A stretch of 6,126 bases of DNA from an uncultured Campylobacter sp. GTDB lineage: Bacteria > Campylobacterota > Campylobacteria > Campylobacterales > Campylobacteraceae. Below the pieces are notes generated by a model. That model was not told the origin of the DNA, did no database searches, and saw only the letters and a program-made list of their open reading frames with translations. A program made the translations under genes and the position numbers. The stretch covers positions 1 through 6,126 of the forward strand of contig CALIWP010000401.1 of NCBI GenBank assembly GCA_938046705.1. The letters are read 5' to 3'. Shown in pieces: positions 5,822 to 6,126 of the stretch (its first letter is position 1; each line of letters opens with the position of its first letter).

Positions 5822-6065
5822 TCAATCATACTTACATAAAAAGGTAGTTGCTCGCTCTTATTTAAATTATGCAGATTCAATTCAAAAAAGAACATCAATG
5901 AATTTTGAATTAAGAGAAAAAATGGTTACTTTACTTTTAGAAACAAGCATCAATGTTTTAAAAGAAAATCCTGCAGATCTTTTAATAAAACAAAAAGAAA
6001 GAAATGATGAAGGGGAAATGCAATCTATTATTGAAAAATTAGTTGATAAACTTCCGACTAAATAG
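5799..6065 (+). CDS. Unidentified protein, C-terminal part only (5' end missing)
   Basis: On the plus strand a frame ends in TAG at 6063-6065 and reads as plausible protein from about 5799: [20 protein letters not shown], then [20 protein letters not shown], ending KLVDKLPTK. It is helical and charged, with very low GC (near 22% in 5881-5940). The frame is open back to 5700, but there it is antisense to the minus-strand fragment and reads as hydrophobic nonsense. The first ATG is not until 5898 and has no ribosome-binding site. The N-terminus is therefore probably lost at a junction near 5795-5825. No family recognised. It could instead start at M5898 as a small 55-residue protein, but the good protein character before that point argues against it. 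Confidence 0.5.
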   Translation: MKEDRRIVQSYLHKKVVARSYLNYADSIQKRTSMNFELREKMVTLLLETSINVLKENPADLLIKQKERNDEGEMQSIIEKLVDKLPTK

Positions 6066-6104
6066 CTGACAAAGATACTTTCACTTCTGCCAAATCTCCC
6101 CTAT

Positions 6105-6125
6105 CCCCTCTTTGCTAAAGAGGGG
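6105..6125. repeat. Perfect 9-bp GC-rich hairpin at the window end (terminator or REP-like element)
   Basis: CCCCTCTTT (6105-6113) pairs perfectly with AAAGAGGGG (6117-6125) around a GCT loop, 39 bases after the stop of the plus-strand ORF. A partial CTCCCCTAT copy of the left arm precedes it. The C-run/G-run style is unlike anything in the Campylobacter-like block and recalls short repeats common in some gammaproteobacteria such as Acinetobacter or Moraxella relatives (from memory, not checked). Whether a T-tract follows lies outside the window. Confidence 0.6.
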
Positions 6126-6126
6126 G

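Noticed and set aside
1..6126. CRISPR array, tRNA/rRNA genes, transposase or a defence/toxin-antitoxin system
   Set aside because: No regularly spaced repeats, cloverleaf-like sequence, rRNA-like stretch or transposase motif was seen, and the unidentified fragments show no diagnostic defence or toxin motifs.

Overview
The window looks like the chromosome of an epsilonproteobacterium, most likely an oral-type Campylobacter (rectus/showae/concisus/curvus group). Three things suggest this: moderately GC-rich coding DNA set in very AT-rich spacers full of TCAAATTT/AAATTTGA words; promoters carrying an extended -10 box without a clear -35; and Campylobacter-like versions of PPK1, YbeY, a DUF465 protein, an RCK potassium channel and ribosomal protein L28. 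The species is inferred from style and protein character, not from a search.

Layout from left to right. Positions 1-373 (minus) hold the 5' part of a membrane protein with a PH-like segment, cut by the window edge; its start overlaps the end of ybeY by 8 bases. ybeY (366-782, minus) follows. Positions 783-1158 hold no convincing gene but do contain a long hairpin and what may be a dispersed repeat. ppk1 (1159-3252, minus) comes next. A divergent promoter region separates it from a 25-codon plus-strand gene for a tiny membrane protein (3388-3465). A small DUF465 gene (3625-3849, minus) is followed by a strong terminator. Positions 3888-4120 hold promoter-like and hairpin structures but no gene. 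A two-transmembrane K+ channel/RCK gene (4121-5245, minus) and rpmB (5273-5464, minus) complete the recognisable block.

Beyond rpmB the character changes abruptly. Positions about 5475-5800 are low-GC and read as an unidentified protein fragment on the minus strand that runs without a stop into rpmB. Positions about 5800-6065 read as the C-terminal end of another unidentified protein on the plus strand. A GC-rich perfect hairpin of a different style closes the window. This looks like a junction, and possibly two, to DNA from other sources: either horizontal insertion or, more simply, a chimeric assembly.

The genes do not form one pathway. YbeY and L28 belong to ribosome maturation and structure, PPK1 to polyphosphate storage and stress survival, and the channel to potassium homeostasis. 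ybeY, ppk1, the DUF465 gene and the channel gene each have a CGCTAAAAT-type box a short distance upstream, so they are probably transcribed separately rather than as one operon. I do not see a convincing new multi-gene system. The best leads are the tiny membrane protein, the channel with its unusual filter and nucleotide-site sequence, the hairpin repeat, and the foreign right end.
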